Part shown: in pieces, positions 1 through 15,194 of the stretch | How positions within the stretch are numbered: the stretch's first letter is position 1 | How the letters are laid out: each line of letters opens with the position of its first letter | NCBI GenBank assembly: GCA_027257055.1 | Contig: JAPVLO010000056.1 | Location: forward strand, 8,172,501 to 8,236,500 | Direction: 5' to 3' | Origin: Cephalopachus bancanus | Lineage: Eukaryota; Chordata; Mammalia; Primates; Tarsiidae | Length of the DNA: 64,000 bases | Notes under the pieces: generated by a model | What the model was told of the DNA's origin: nothing | What the model saw: the letters and a program-made list of their open reading frames with translations, nothing else | Database searches by the model: none | Program-made: the position numbers and the translations under genes

Positions 1-1223
1 CTTTCTCTATTTTTGAGCCAATTCTGACACATATTAGACAGAAAATTTAATATAGTTTTATAAGTACACATTTTAAAACCATACAGTAGAAAAATATTCT
101 TCTTTCAAAGAAGTATGATTCATATTAAGAATAATTTGTAACATTCTTTAGTAAAAAAAGGGAAAAAAGGTATCTTTAGACAACTTAATAATCAAGTTGG
201 GCTCTATATGGAATGTCTTATAGCAATCATCTCATTGTTAAAGAAATTAAAAATGTTACCAAAATATGGACTAGTATTCATTGACTGCTTAAAAAAAAAA
301 AAGATAAAATCAGGGAATGGCCACAAACTGCATCTGTCCCACAGTTTAGATGTGCTCCCAGACACCATAACAATACAACAAACACCACGTTTGATGAAAT
401 CAATGGCACTTTCTTCCCAGTATTCACTGAGAGTAGTGCCAATGGGGCATTTTTATAGAAACGTATGGCTTCTATTTGCAATACAGACTTAAGAGGGATA
501 TAGAACCTTAGTATCCCAACTTTGCTTATCCAGTTAGTACCTCTCAGAATTAGTCAAAAAAAAAAAAAATGAATGGCTCCAACTATCTTTAAAGCAAAGA
601 CTATCCTACCAATTAGGGTGTTTTTTCCTTACATTATTAATAGGTCAAATAGCCTTCCATCTCAAATAAGCCTCTAAAACATTAATAGGTGTAGATTTGA
701 TCACGGAACTAGGCTTTTAAAAATATCAACAAGAAAGATAGCTAATGTTAGCCATCTAAGAGCTTGATGGCTTTGGTGAAAAAAAAAAGAGATGTTATGC
801 ATCTTATTAGTAATTCTACCAATCGTTATTGAATTATGAGAAAACTGAACTTATCAGCAATGTCAGACGGTATCATCATTTTAACTCCACTAACACTGAG
901 AACAACAAAAATAAAGACTCAGCCACAAACTGGGATAATTTCAGAAATTAGTATGGTATGTGTCTTCTTTTTCAATGTATTTCCTGGTATTGAGTGTTTT
1001 AGTTGTCCTGAGATCAAATTATGTAAAGAATTTTGTAAAAAATGAAATCTCCAAGAGTTATTCATTCAATAAGTAGGTTTAATTGCTCACCTTTATGTTA
1101 AACGCTGTGTTACTTGTGTGGTGGTTTTAAAGTTGAATATCAAGAAACAAATACCCCTGACAAGTGTATGATTTAGTAGGAATATAAATAAGACACACAT
1201 GTATCAACAGATAGATTACAAAA
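1..1223. other. DOCK7 intron, nothing recognised
   Basis: A+T-rich intronic DNA. Short open frames here (such as 208-492 and 836-1045) have no family resemblance. I see no exon and no clear repeat. Confidence 0.5.
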
Positions 1224-1561
1224 CAAGGGTTGGCAAACTATGGCTCTTGGGCTGAATCCAGTTCATGCCTCGTTTTAAATAGCTTGCAAATAAAAATGGT
1301 TTTTACTATTTTTAAATGGTTGGGGAAAAAAATTAAAAGAATGTGAAATTCATGAAATATGAAAATTATATGAAACTCAAATTTCAATGATCATAAATAA
1401 AGTTTTATTGGAACATAACCATGCTCATTTACTTTCAAGTTAATGTCCATGGCAGCTTTTGGACTACAATGGCAGAGTCACATGACTGCAAAAGACCATA
1501 TAACCACAGGCCTAAAATATATAGTACCCAGTCCTTTGTAGAAAATGTTTGCCAACCCCTG
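1224..1561 (-). mobile_element. hAT-Charlie non-autonomous DNA transposon (MER20/MER3 group)
   Basis: It begins caagggttggcaaactatgg and ends tttgccaacccctg, imperfect terminal inverted repeats typical of this group. Inside is the diagnostic ataaagttttattggaacat stretch. The internal part is longer than the compact members I remember. The group is clear, the exact name is not. Confidence 0.75.
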
Positions 1562-3513
<1,952 letters not shown>

Positions 3514-5930
3514 TTAAAAGTTCATCTGTTTAACTATAAATCTCTTTTCAACGATAGACCCATCTGACATTCAAACATTCAAAAAATTTTTATCAGTTTT
3601 TTTCCTTTTTTCTTAAAGACGGGGAAGAATTTATTTTTAAACTGGATGTGGCATATCATTTGGAATTTATATAAGAAATATAAATGGTGGCATAAATTTA
3701 CTATACAAATTGGTGCCTCTTCACTAAGACAGCAGAGTCATGCTGAAAGTTAAATATTAATTATTTAGAAATGATGTTAAAAAATTCTGTCTTAGGTCAA
3801 AGTGTGTATCCTTCACTTCTAGAACTCCCGCAAGCTACCCTACAGTGGAGGAGGAGCTCCATTCTTATATTCTTACACATGTGTGTGTGTTTTTTAATCT
3901 ACCATATTAAAAAAATAAAATATTACTTTTGCAGAAAGTTCACAGGTAAAATAATTTGGCCTTGTATATCTGCTTCTTGAATTCTAATAGGAATACTGTG
4001 GTTAATTAGGGAAGCTGATTAGATACATGGCTTGATGATAATAAGATCATAGCTATAATTCCTATGTGAGACAGTTACACTTGTAATTTTATCTAGCCAC
4101 AGAATAAAAAACTCTTAAGTCTGGCTAGCTATCTTTACAAATGGAATAAATATATAGACATGTCAGCACACTGCCATCAACACAATTTGGAAAAACAACT
4201 CAAAGTTTATTCTTATATAAAGAGATTAATTGACATTATACTTAGTTAAAAGGGCATATGAACTGACATTTCTGTTTCTTTTTGCAACATTTCAAGCAAG
4301 TTCTTTTATTTTAAGGACATGCGATTATGCAATTATTATGCGATTGGACAATTACTATGACTCTCGTAGATTACAAATATTATTTCATTAATTCACTGAT
4401 ACCTTGGTATGTTTTCATAAAGCACTGTTCCAGTGCCAGAATTACAAAGTTTACAATTTTGTCATACTGACATTATAAGATCAAAAAATTATCTTAGAAC
4501 CCATTTAAATAGTCCTTATTTTTAAAAAAAACTATGCAAACACAGTATGTCCAAGTTTATACACTCTTTCAAATCAGCCTCTCACATAAGCATAAAAGCA
4601 TTTTATTTTCATATGACTAATAATACACAAGTGAAAGAAATGCAGTACCTTTTTTTCCCCTCTGAGAAGCTATCACTTTTCACAAAATAACTTGTTTATT
4701 TTCATGACATGAATGATATAAGAAGAAAGTATTCCTTTTTTGACTACTTGACATATATTGTAATCACAGACAGGTGCCAAGCTATAGTTATAAGACATAT
4801 CGCTGCCCTCAAGGAACTCACAGTCTAATGGGCGAGATGAAGAAATAAATGTATAAACACAAAGTGATAAAGGCCCATGAAAGAAGTGAGAAGACGCTAT
4901 GGTGGCACCAAAGAGGGAATGGTCTAACTACCAGTGTAGGCTCCATGCAGTTGGGCTCTGTTAGGTCATACATATGCTAAGACAAGGAAGAGCTTGTTAG
5001 GCAAAAATAATAATTATATAATTTTACATATGTAAAATACTACTACATCTGTATATGATCAAATTCATATGGCAGTTCACATAAAGGCTGACAAAGTGTC
5101 TATTTTCAGTCTAGTATCTTCATCAACAGAGTACACTCATTCCCTTAGCAAAAATGAAGAACTAGTACAGAGCATGAAACGATAACTCCAAATCTCAAAA
5201 AATAACTTCTACACTTATTCAACAAATATTTGCTCAGCATATATTATGTGCAAGAATCTGAAATAGCTGCCATAGGAGAATACAAAGATGAATAATTTGT
5301 GCTCACTGTTGTCAAGGAGATCTACAAATATTGATAACTTTGAGGCAATGGGAAGAAGAAAATATATCTTTCCTAGTAGCAGCAAATCAGAAGAACTATT
5401 AAAAGATGGACATGGAAGGATAAAATAAGGCTCTGTTAGCAAAGCACTTATTCTTAGCTCATCTTTATTCCACTAAGTTTCTCAGAGATTGAACATCTCC
5501 AGCAATAGCATCCCTATTCCATGTTACTAACTTCGGTTGAACCAAAAGTCTACTGTCATGAAACTTGTCTTTATTAGAGTCCCAAGAATCCTAAATGACA
5601 GTTAGGCAGTAAAGAATCTCTACACTCTGATCTCAATCTACTATTCCGGGCTTGCCCTTATCTTTCACTGCTCTGACTCACTGGCAACTCACCACTGTAC
5701 TATCAGTGTTCAGGGACATTCCCCAACTTGAATTGCCTTCCTTCCCTCACTCTCTAAACCCACTGCCATTAACAAGTTAATGACCTTTGGTTTCAGCAGA
5801 AAAGTGCTCTTCCATGTGATGCTTGGTTATTACCTCAGTAAGGCAATCTCTCCCACTCTCAATGCCTATGCATTTGAATCCCTACACCACTCTTTTAATA
5901 ATACCACATACCGTGGTTCTCAACATTGTC

Positions 5931-6082
5931 TGAAAATATAATCTGTGAGATTTAATAGGACCACTACCTGGTTCCAATCCCCAGAGATTATAATTTAATT
6001 TAAATGAGAGTCAGCCTAGGCACTGCTAATTTTAAAAGTTCCCCTACGTAAATCTAATGTACTGCCAAGACTGAGAACTAAT
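5931..6082 (+). mobile_element. MER5A-like hAT-Charlie element
   Basis: It starts ccgtggttctcaacattg and ends ccaagactgagaactaatg, the inverted ends of MER5A. Inside are ccagagattataatttaatt and aaaagttcccctacg, the expected internal matches. Confidence 0.7.
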
Positions 6083-6200
6083 GCCAGAGTTTCTCAATCA
6101 AAATGGGAAGAGCCATACATATTAAAATCACCTGGGGAGTATTTCAAACTATAACACAACCTCATATATTACATATTACCTCCCACCTCCCTTGCCTGGT
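6083..6200 (+). mobile_element. Second MER5-like hAT fragment
   Basis: Directly after the previous element a new copy seems to begin: gccagagtttctcaatcaaa, then attaaaatcacctggggagt. These are the hallmark left-end phrases of MER5-type elements. The far end is unclear. Confidence 0.5.
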
Positions 6201-6480
6201 CTTATATGCTAAAGAATAAGAATCAGTCACAGATGCCAAGAGTAGAGAAATGGATCTGTACTTTGATAGAGTTTGATAGGTGACATTGTTCTGATCCTTT
6301 TTTGAACGTTTCTATTTTGGGTTTATATGTATTTGTCTTTTATCCTCTAGATAAGTCTTATTCATCTTTGTATCTCTAGGTGTGCCTAGCACATATCAAA
6401 TCCTCAATACATAAGTTTAGACTTTATGTAAACTCATTACTACTCTGCATAGAAAGTGATGCAGTTAGAAATTTGGTTTA

Positions 6481-6735
<255 letters not shown>

Positions 6736-7439
6736 CTAAAAACATTCACTATGTATCACTCACAAAATACCACAAAAGAAATAGGTGAACAAATACTGAA
6801 TTATTAATATTTGCTAACCACTGTGCTAAGTATTTTCACACACAATAGAAAATCCTTAGAGTAATCATTCAAATACAAATCAAACAGCAATAAAACAGAT
6901 CCCCATTTTGCAGAGAAATTGATTGATACCCAAAAAAGTTAACTGAACTTCATATATTAACCAAATAGGTGACAAAACTGAAATCAGAGCATAGGACAGT
7001 CACACTTCAAAACTCACTATCTTTCGTCTCCAAGAGGCTTCTGGGAAATACATGAGTGTGGCTGATACATTACTGAGAAGTTAAAAAAAAAAGTTCTAAC
7101 CTTATCTTAGTTTCTCCAAGAAGATATAAATAGGATGGCATTTATAAATACAGCTTTTGTATAAATATGATCAAGGATTTAAGAGGTATAATATTCCATA
7201 TTACTGTTCAAGACACATTATATAATATGATGGGTATAGCAAGTGAGGTACAGTAGTTATTATGAGACAATCACATTCTAATCTGCATTTATTTAATTGT
7301 GTCCAGTTTATGATATCACATCATAGACAAACTTTAATAGTCCCTACTGCCAACACAGAGAAGAGAAATAATTCAAGAAAAGACACCAAATGAAAGAGCT
7401 GAAAAAAAGGATAGGAGTTACTTTACCTGAAGACTAGTG

Positions 7440-8100
7440 CTTACACAGCTGATGAATAATATTTGGAGTATAACAAAACTGCTAAGCAACTGCTGGGCAC
7501 TGAAAATAGGCCTACATTTTCTGGAGGGTGGTAGAGCAATATACACATTTTAAATTAACACACATTTCGACCCAGCAGACCAAGCTCTAGCCTCAGGAGA
7601 AAACTGTCCACATGTACACATGACTATGTTCAAAGTAGTTCACTACAACATTTTAAGTAAGAGAATAATTACAAATAACTATAGAGAAAGATAATGTTCA
7701 TCAGTACTGGAATGGTCAATTAAATTAAGATACATTAGTAAGAAGGAATGCCATAGTGTCCCACAACTGACAACGTATAGTAGTATTTGCTCATGTGGAA
7801 AGAGACACACAGCATGCTGAATGGTGGACTGGGTGAGGGAGAAGCGGGTTCCAGAGCAGAATAGACAGCGGCATGACCCTATTTATGGAGAACTCTGGGG
7901 GTGGGGGGGTGTAAAGGTAGTGAGGAAGAAGGAATGGATAAAACTGTATTTCTGAAAAATAATAGGGATGGCCTGAGTTTCTTTTTTAGCTAACAGTAAT
8001 GGCTTTAGGGTTTTTTATACTTTCCTATTTTGTTTGATTTTTTTTAACTGAAAATATATGACCTTTACAATTAGAAACAGCAATAAAGTACCTTCCATGG
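7440..8100 (+). mobile_element. Ancient L1 fragment
   Basis: Phrases such as ttcgacccagcagaccaagc, atgttcaaagtagttcacta and agaaggaatgccatag follow the 3' part of old mammalian L1 elements. It is heavily decayed. A G-rich tract (gggggtgggggggtgt) lies near 7900. Confidence 0.55.
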
Positions 8101-9921
8101 TGGAGGATGGGAATCTTTTACAACAAGCATACACTCTGGAAGTCCCAAAGAAATGGAGAACAGTAAAGTATACTCAAAACAGTCAAAAGTATAAAAAGGC
8201 AAATATGGAGATGTTATGACTTGTCAGCTCGCTAGCCAAAAGAACGTAAGATCAAAGGTGACTGTGACTGACTAACCACTGAAGTCATCCATTAAATGTA
8301 CACAGGAAATATTTACTGACTGCCCCAACAAACGTTAGGCATTGTGTTTGGCACTAAGAGATAAAGGAAGACGAAGAGGTCATTCCCTGTCTTGAGGTAC
8401 ATGTAGGTTAATGGGACAGAAATGTCTATCAACAGACCAAGTCAAAACAACGTAGTGTCACAACAGAGGAATGAAGATGCTTTGAAGGAAAAGATAGGTA
8501 CTTAGATGTCTGTGAGAAAGTCTTTTCATTTATGAGATCCCCCTATCTTTTCTATCCTTGTGAAGAAAGTGGATTGTTTTCATGTAGATTTTTTTTCCCA
8601 GAGCCTGGGTTTTACTGATTGCATCCCTGTAGTATCGTTTAAGATGTTCCTGTGTTTTTTGCAAATCGAGAGTTGGATCTAGAGTCCTGGTCATATATAG
8701 GTTAGAATTTTTTCAGCAAGATCATCTCATAAAGGATAATGTGCTCTTTTATAAGGAAGAAAATGTTTGGTTGTTTCTGTCTGTGGAATTAGTAGGTGAT
8801 CAATATTCAAATCCATTAATTCATCAAGACTGAAAAGATAATAAAAAAAGATAATAAAAAATAGTCTATAATTTCTTTTTAATTAATTGGCTGGAATACC
8901 TCTATGAGGAGTATTTTCCCTAGGCTACTATTTGCTTTGCCAGTGAACCAATATATGAGATGCAGAAATAAATGCTTGATTCTTCATTGTTTGCTAGCTT
9001 TCAAAATAATAAATTGGTACACTATGATTCCTCCAAAAGGGATCAATTAAGTGTTTTTTTAAGCATCATTTATAAACTCATAGATGAAACGTATTGGATG
9101 GGTTCTGATACATTTCAGTTAATGTCCTGTGGATGATTAAATTGTCCCATCTTTGGCAAATGAAAAGATATATATTCAAACTGGCTTTTGAGTCAGTCAC
9201 AGTTATTCTTTGATAGCTTCCTGTTCTGACAAGATGTTCTAGGCTCTTCTTATTCATTTTCCCCCAAACCTGGAATCAGTCATTTTTCCATTTCTCAAGA
9301 AGCTATAGTTCTTTTAAGAAACATTTTTCCAAACCACCATTTGAGGACTCATCGTGGGTTAGTCGTTATTTCTAGCCCATTCAAGCAGAAAGGTCTAGGG
9401 GGAAATGCTTTTAACATAAACTAAATCCTAAGTTCATACTGGTTATTTCCAATTCAAATTTGGGACTACATGGCTTTTATTTAATCTTTTCTATCTTGTC
9501 CCTATACATCATTCCTCCCATGCTAAGAATCATCCTCAAGAATATCAACTATGAAAGAATTAGAATTGCACCACCTAATTACTCGTCTGTGCTACTCTAA
9601 GAATGGCATCTAAGGAAATCCAAGACACTATGGTTAGATGATGAGCCTGCAAAGAAGACTGAAAAGGCACCCACAGAGAAACAGAAGGAAAACCAGGAGT
9701 ACAATGACCCAGAAACTGAAGGAAGGAAACAGAAAAAGAATTAAATCATTAAGTTATCAAGTTACTCAGGAGTCAGATGAGGTAAGAACTGAAAAAATTT
9801 GATGGGATTTATCAGCATGAAAGTCACTAATAATCTCAGGTTGAAAACATAAAAGTAGACTCAGGACTAAACAGGAGATGAAATAATAAAATAAAGTAAA
9901 ATTCTTAAAGGTGTGAAGAGA
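8101..9921. other. DOCK7 intron, mostly unassigned
   Basis: 8280-8440 resembles a MIR3/L2-type repeat (ggaaatatttactgactgcc, ggcattgtgtttggcac). I recognise nothing else in this stretch. Confidence 0.4.
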
Positions 9922-10215
9922 GGCTGGGCTCGGTGGCTCAACCTGTAATACCAGCACTTTGGGAGGCCAAGGCGAGTGGACTGCCTGAGCCCGCGGGTTC
10001 GAGACCCGCCTGGGCAACTTGGTGAGACCTCGTCTCTACAATAAATCAAAAAACTTAGCCAGGCATGGTAGCACGTGTCTGTAGTTCCGGCTTCTTGGAA
10101 GGCTGAGGCAGAAGGATCGCTGGTAGCCCAGCAGGTCGAGGCTGCAGTGGCCGGGAGTGTGCTACTGCACTCCAGTCTGGGTGACAGAGAGAGACTCCAA
10201 CTCAAGAAAAAAAAA
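9922..10215 (+). mobile_element. Alu, full length
   Basis: ggctgggctcggtggctcaa at the 5' end, both arms, the aataaatcaaaaa linker and a poly-A tail. Flanks share gtgtga(a/g)gaga as an imperfect target duplication. Confidence 0.9.
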
Positions 10216-10315
10216 GTGTGAGGAGAAAAAAGATAATGCAATAATTGGAGACACTATATAGGGGTTTGAGAAGTTTTTTAAAATGGGAAAGGTTTGAGTA
10301 AATCTTTACTTTGTA

Positions 10316-10611
10316 TGTATGTATGCATGTATTCATTCATTCATTCATTCATTTGAGTTGGAGTCTCACTGCTGGAACGCAAGTGCAGCAGTCGACCTGC
10401 TGGGCTCTGGCAATCCTTCCACCTCAGCCTTCCAAGTAGCCAGAACTAAAGGCCACGCTACCATGCCCGGTTAATTTTTTGATTTTTCTATTGTAGAGAA
10501 GAGGTCTCGCCAAGTTGCCCAGGCTGTTCTTGAACCAGTGGGCTCAGGCAATTCACTCATCTTGGCCTCTCAAAGTGCTGGGATTACAGGCTTGAGCCAC
10601 CGCATCCAGCC
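10316..10611 (-). mobile_element. Alu, full length, reverse
   Basis: It starts with a (ATTC)n-expanded tail at 10329-10352, then gagttggagtctcactgctg, and ends gagccaccgcatccagc. The flanks carry tttactttgtat on both sides as a target duplication. Confidence 0.88.
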
Positions 10612-10639
10612 TTTACTTTGTATTTAAAATACTCCTTCA

Positions 10640-10755
10640 GACTGGGCATAGTGGCTCAGTCCTGTAATCTCAGCATTTTGGGAGACCAAAGCAAGCAGAC
10701 TGCTTAAACCCAGCCTAGGAAACATAGTGGGACCTCGTCTCTACAAAAATATGGA
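10640..10755 (+). mobile_element. Alu left-arm fragment
   Basis: actgggcatagtggctcagt through gacctcgtctctacaaaaat: only the left monomer, then unrelated sequence. It is either a truncated Alu or an old free left monomer. Confidence 0.7.
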
Positions 10756-10927
10756 ATATAGGAGACAGGATTTGGTTGCTAGTCATGCATTTAACCTAAA
10801 GATATAAAATGCCTTGTTTTTCTAACATGGTGGATGATGTGAAATAGTAAAAATAACTAGTTAACTCAGTTCCTCAAAGTTGTTTAAGTATATGGCTCTA
10901 ACAGATTAGGGGTTAAAACAATTAGTA

Positions 10928-11221
10928 GCCGGGCTGGGTGGCTCAGCCTGTAATCCTGAACCTTGGGAGGTTGAGGTGAGTGGATTGCCTGGGCCTGTGG
11001 GTTCGAGACCCGCCTGGGCAACTTGGTGAGACCTCATCTCTAAAACAAATCAAAAAATTAGCCGGGTGTGGAAGCACGCACCAGTAATTCCAGCTACTCG
11101 GAAGGATGAGGCAGAAGGATCACCAGAGCCCAGCAGGTCGAGGCTGCAGTGGCCGGGAGAGTGCCACTGCACTCTAGTCTGGGCGACAGAGTGAGACTCC
11201 AACTCAAAAAAAAAAAAAAAA
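10928..11221 (+). mobile_element. Alu, full length
   Basis: gccgggctgggtggctcagc, both arms and a 16-base A tail. Flanking aattagt(a/g) copies suggest a short target duplication. Confidence 0.9.
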
Positions 11222-11539
11222 ATTAGTGACCTTTCCTGAGTAATTTTTAATCTGAGGTCAATTAAAAGTATATTTGTTACTTCAAAAAGAAAGAAACTTC
11301 AAATTAGCAAGAAGGTAGATTAATAAAAAATGCTGAAACAATTGACTACCCATTTAGGGGAAAAAAGATGAATTCCTATCTCATCTCTTCATCAAAATAA
11401 ATTGTAGATTAATCAAAGGCTTAAATAATAAAAATAAAGTCATAATAGTATCAGAAGAGCTTTAAAGGGACAAGATTCTATAGTTGAGAAAAGCACTTCT
11501 TAGCATAAGCCACACAAATCATAAAAGACATATATAAAC

Positions 11540-11829
11540 TTTTTTATTTTTTGAGACAGTCTTACTCTGCTACCCAGGTTGGAATACAGTGGTGCGATCC
11601 TGGCTCACTGCACTCTCCATCTCCAGGACTTAAGTGATCTTCCTGTCTCAGTCTCCTGACAAGCTGGGACTACAGAGGCACACCACCATAACCAGCTAAT
11701 TTTTTTTTTGGTAGAGCAGGGTCTCACTATGTTGTCCAAGCTGGTCTCAAACTCCTAGGCTCAGGTGATCCTCCTTGCCTCTGCCTCTCAAAGTGCTGGG
11801 ACTACAAGTATGAGCCATCATGCACAGCC
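11540..11829 (-). mobile_element. Older Alu (AluJ-like), reverse
   Basis: tttgagacagtcttactctg through tatgagccatcatgcacagc. It lacks the aataaatcaaaaa linker typical of the other copies and looks like the older AluJ type shared across primates. Confidence 0.85.
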
Positions 11830-11839
11830 AAAACACATA

Positions 11840-12740
11840 AATTTTGAAGCTTCTACGTAACAAGTGATACAAGCACAGGTGGAAGAAAAATGACAAACTG
11901 GAAAGACACTGTTACGTATTTGGCAAACATTAGTATCCATAATATGTAAACTAATTTCTAACATTAGTCAGAAAGGGACAAACTTTAAAAGAGGGGAAGG
12001 AAGTGCAGGCGGGGTGAGGAATTACACACATGCTCAGGTAGTTCACAAAGAGGGTAGCACGGATGGCTTGCGAAACAAGCTAGATATATGTGTATTTACT
12101 TATTACATTTATCAACATTTTTGCTCTTTTTCATTCAAAGCATTAGTAAAAGTATATAGGAAGAGAAGAATGCTCATATACTCCTGGCAGCGATATAAAT
12201 TGATACTACCCTTGTTAAGGACAATCTGACCAAAGCAATTATAATTTTTTTCTATTAGATTGGAAAATATAGTTTATTTAGAAAGTAAATTAAAGAGAGA
12301 AAGAGGAGATTCACCTCCACAAGGTAGGGGAGGGGTCCAAGGCCCAGCAATCATAATTTAAAAGTCAACATCTGTGACTGTAAATGAAAATATTTATACA
12401 CATATATAAAAAACATTTTCTATGCATACTGTTTATAATTAGAACAAATTGGAAATCAACTTAATCGCTTAAACGGGGCTGATTGAATTAAGTTGCATCC
12501 CTACAACAGATGATTATGCAGCCATTAAAAAGGATGTGGCAAATCTACAGGCATTTATATGAAAATAAATTTTCAAATACTAAGGTCTTGAAAATTTGTG
12601 TTTTAAAAAATCATGTTTTGCTAGTCACCCGAGGGATCTGGTATGATAAACCCCAAAACATTAACAATTAAGAGCAAAGTTTTTAAAAATCTTTTATATG
12701 TTTTGGAAACATCTGAGATTTTACAATAAGTACTGTCAGC
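11840..12740 (+). mobile_element. Ancient L1 fragment (interrupted)
   Basis: gaaaaatgacaaactggaaa, then acaatctgaccaaagcaatt and gattatgcagccattaaaaa are typical old L1 3' phrases. The LTR-derived retrocopy at 12248-12345 is inserted in it. Confidence 0.55.
12248..12345 (-). mobile_element. Short LTR-derived poly-A retrocopy, type B (TINE-like)
   Basis: In its own direction this 98 bp piece reads ccttggacccctcccctacc, then ctctttctctctttaattta and aaataaact, the look of a retroviral LTR end with an AATAAA signal, then a short A-rich tail. agcaattataattt and agcaatcataattt flank it as a 14 bp target duplication with one mismatch. A relative lies in ANGPTL3 intron 3. Such LTR-derived, L1-mobilised elements (TINEs) are described in tarsier. 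Confidence 0.6.
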
Positions 12741-14446
12741 AGTAAAAAAATTATCAGGTATTAATAGTGAACATACACAAAAAAGTAAGATACAAAAATT
12801 ATTCCTTCAAAGCTCACTTAACGTCTACATCTACACTGTCCAATAAGATAGTCTAGGGAGACTTCTGAGCACTTTCTATGTGGCTGGTTCTAAGTAAATA
12901 TGCTGTAAATAGAGAATATACAACAGATTTGAAGACTTAGTATGAAAAAATATAAGGTATCCAATATTTTCATACTGGATCACATCTTCATAGTAACTCT
13001 TCAATTTCTTCTTTTGGAATGATAATGTTTATATATTAAGTAAAATATGCTATTAAAATTAATTTCACCTGTTTCTCTTTCTTTTTTAACATAGCTACTA
13101 ACATTTTTTAATTTTTAAATTAATTTTTAAAAAGCATATAGCTCACATTATATTTCCATTGGGCAATACTGTTCTAAACAGAGAAAAGAAAGAGAAGCTA
13201 ATATATAATCCTCACATTATTCTTTATTTTAATTCATACAAACATTTTTATTTATAAATGTGTTTTTCTCAAATAGTTACTTTCAGAATCTTTCCATCAA
13301 ATATATTAATTAAAAAACAAATTATCATAGTTAAAAAGGAAAAAAATCAAAGAGATACTATGAACAAAAGAGCCAAAATACCTTGTGTTTTATTTGGAAG
13401 TCATATCTCCATAAGGTTGCACAACTTGGTGGATGATAAAGGACTTTCCTTTGCTTGGAATTTAAACAATTTAGGCTGCTAAATGTCCTAAAGTTCCACA
13501 TAGCTAAGAAATTTTGCATATTAGTTCCTAGAAATGAGGAATTCTTAAATTAGGACCTAAGTTTGCTAACAGTTTCTTATTTTCTTTGGCATAAATGTTT
13601 TAATTTTTATAACACTACTGGTTATATTTGACCAAGGTTCTATTTAAATAGGCACAAGTTCAAGCAAAGATCAGATTCTGCCTTTAGCAATGTGTACTCA
13701 CACAGGAGGCATTAAAAGGTAGACAAACGATCATTTATAAAACTACTACTTTCATTACATTTTCCCATGTTGAGATGCTTTTGCATATTGTAATTAGGCA
13801 AATTACTTATTTTAAATTATAATCAATAATCAGTTCAAACTACTATAAGAAAAAAATTATCCAGGTTATTACATTCAGAGATAATATACTGTAAACAAAG
13901 ACTACATGACCATTGCCTCTAATATGTCAATACTATATGAGAGGAATTGTATAAGTGGTGCAAAAAGTGTTAGTATGCTGGTACAGTATCAAATATGGAA
14001 GAAAATTCTTTCACTCAGTTTCCCTTAGTGTTCAGCTACTTCCATGTTAAAAGCGCTACTTTTCAAATTTCCTTCTCTTAAAAGAATCCGCTTATTAACA
14101 GGGGATACGCATCTGCTAAATAAATTCTGCATTTAGAAAACTCCTAGATGTTATGACTTTTTTTCTCTTATTCATTTAATAAATAAGTATTGTTTCTACA
14201 ACGTGTAAGTCATTGGTATTGAAGCGCTATATGGAACATCAATTTAAAAACATGCAGATCCTGACAATAAATAGCTGACAGAGTAACAGGGAAGAGAAGT
14301 TCTCGCATCCATATTCTCCCTCAACTAGCAGGAGGATGAAATATCAGGTCAGAAGTTTTAAGCGACAAAAACTGACAACTTAGTTAAGAGGTTTTGAAAT
14401 CTGCCCTTCATGACCAATAATTTCAATCCTAAATTCTTTCTTTCTT
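12741..14446. other. DOCK7 intron, nothing recognised
   Basis: A+T-rich non-coding DNA with long homopolymeric A or T runs but no repeat family I can name. The small open frame at 13258-13482 has no recognisable content. Confidence 0.5.
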
Positions 14447-14540
14447 CTTTTTTTTTTTTTTTTTTTGTTTGAGAAAGCAGGATTTATTGAGAGGACAGAA
14501 AAGTTCCCACAGTGGGAGGGGACCCAAAGGGGTTTACTTT
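14447..14540 (-). mobile_element. Short LTR-derived poly-A retrocopy, type A (TINE-like)
   Basis: A long T tract (about 14448-14466) is followed on the plus strand by gagaaagcaggatttattga, then gaggacagaaaag and cccacagtgggaggggaccc. In its own direction it ends with caataaatcctgctttctc plus poly-A, so an AATAAA signal stands just before the tail, as in an LTR R region. A near-identical copy lies at 62767-62839. The 5' border and target duplication are not clear here. Confidence 0.65.
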
Positions 14541-14819
14541 TAAAGGAGAAAATTTGCATTTCTTTTTCTAGTTCAACATACACTTTTATAATTTCATAAC
14601 ATGTACCAATGATATGGGCAAGATGAAAATAAAGAGTTAAGGACATTTTTTTTTTGTTTTTATTACCCTTTTTTGGGTCTGTATTGGACACAAAATGTAT
14701 ACACAAAAAAATCATAAAACACAATTCCTTACTAAGGTCAAGAGACCAAAACTCAGAAAATCTACATTCTTGCAAAAATTCCCAATTTACAAGATCTTAA
14801 CTTGAGATTAGATAATTTT

Positions 14820-15105
14820 TTATTTATTTTTGAGTTGGAGTCTCACTCTGTCGCCCAGACTGGAGTACAGTGGCCGCTCCCGGCCACCGCAGCCTCGCCT
14901 GCTGGGCTCTGGCGATCCTTCCGCCTCAGCCTTCCAAGTAGCCGGAATTACAGGCATGCACTACCACGCCCGGCTGGTTTTTTGATTTATTGTAGAGATG
15001 AGGTCTCACTGCCCAGGCGGGTCTCGAACCCACAGGCTCAGGCAATCCACTCACCTCAGCCTCCCAAAGGCGAGGGATTACAGGCTGAGCCACCGAGCCC
15101 GGCTA
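14820..15105 (-). mobile_element. Young Alu, full length, reverse, perfect target duplication
   Basis: It starts with the T-rich tail and gagttggagtctcactctgt, and ends ggctgagccaccgagcccgg. gagattagataatttt occurs at 14804-14819 and 15106-15121, a perfect 16 bp target duplication. It belongs to the copies with the short left arm (tctcactgcccaggcgg). Confidence 0.95.
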
Positions 15106-15194
15106 GAGATTAGATAATTTTACCAGTAAAATACTATAGTACAGTTGTTAATGCACTGATTGTTTCTAACTACAATAAACAGCTAATATAGAAT

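Noticed and set aside
208..492. Overlapping open frames on both strands near the window start
   Set aside because: No DOCK7 exon sequence and no domain-like pattern; low-complexity lysine run. Treated as chance frames.
14802..15113. Open frame with [18 protein letters not shown] text, and similar frames at many other places
   Set aside because: This is the well-known translation of reverse Alu sequence; no gene is implied.
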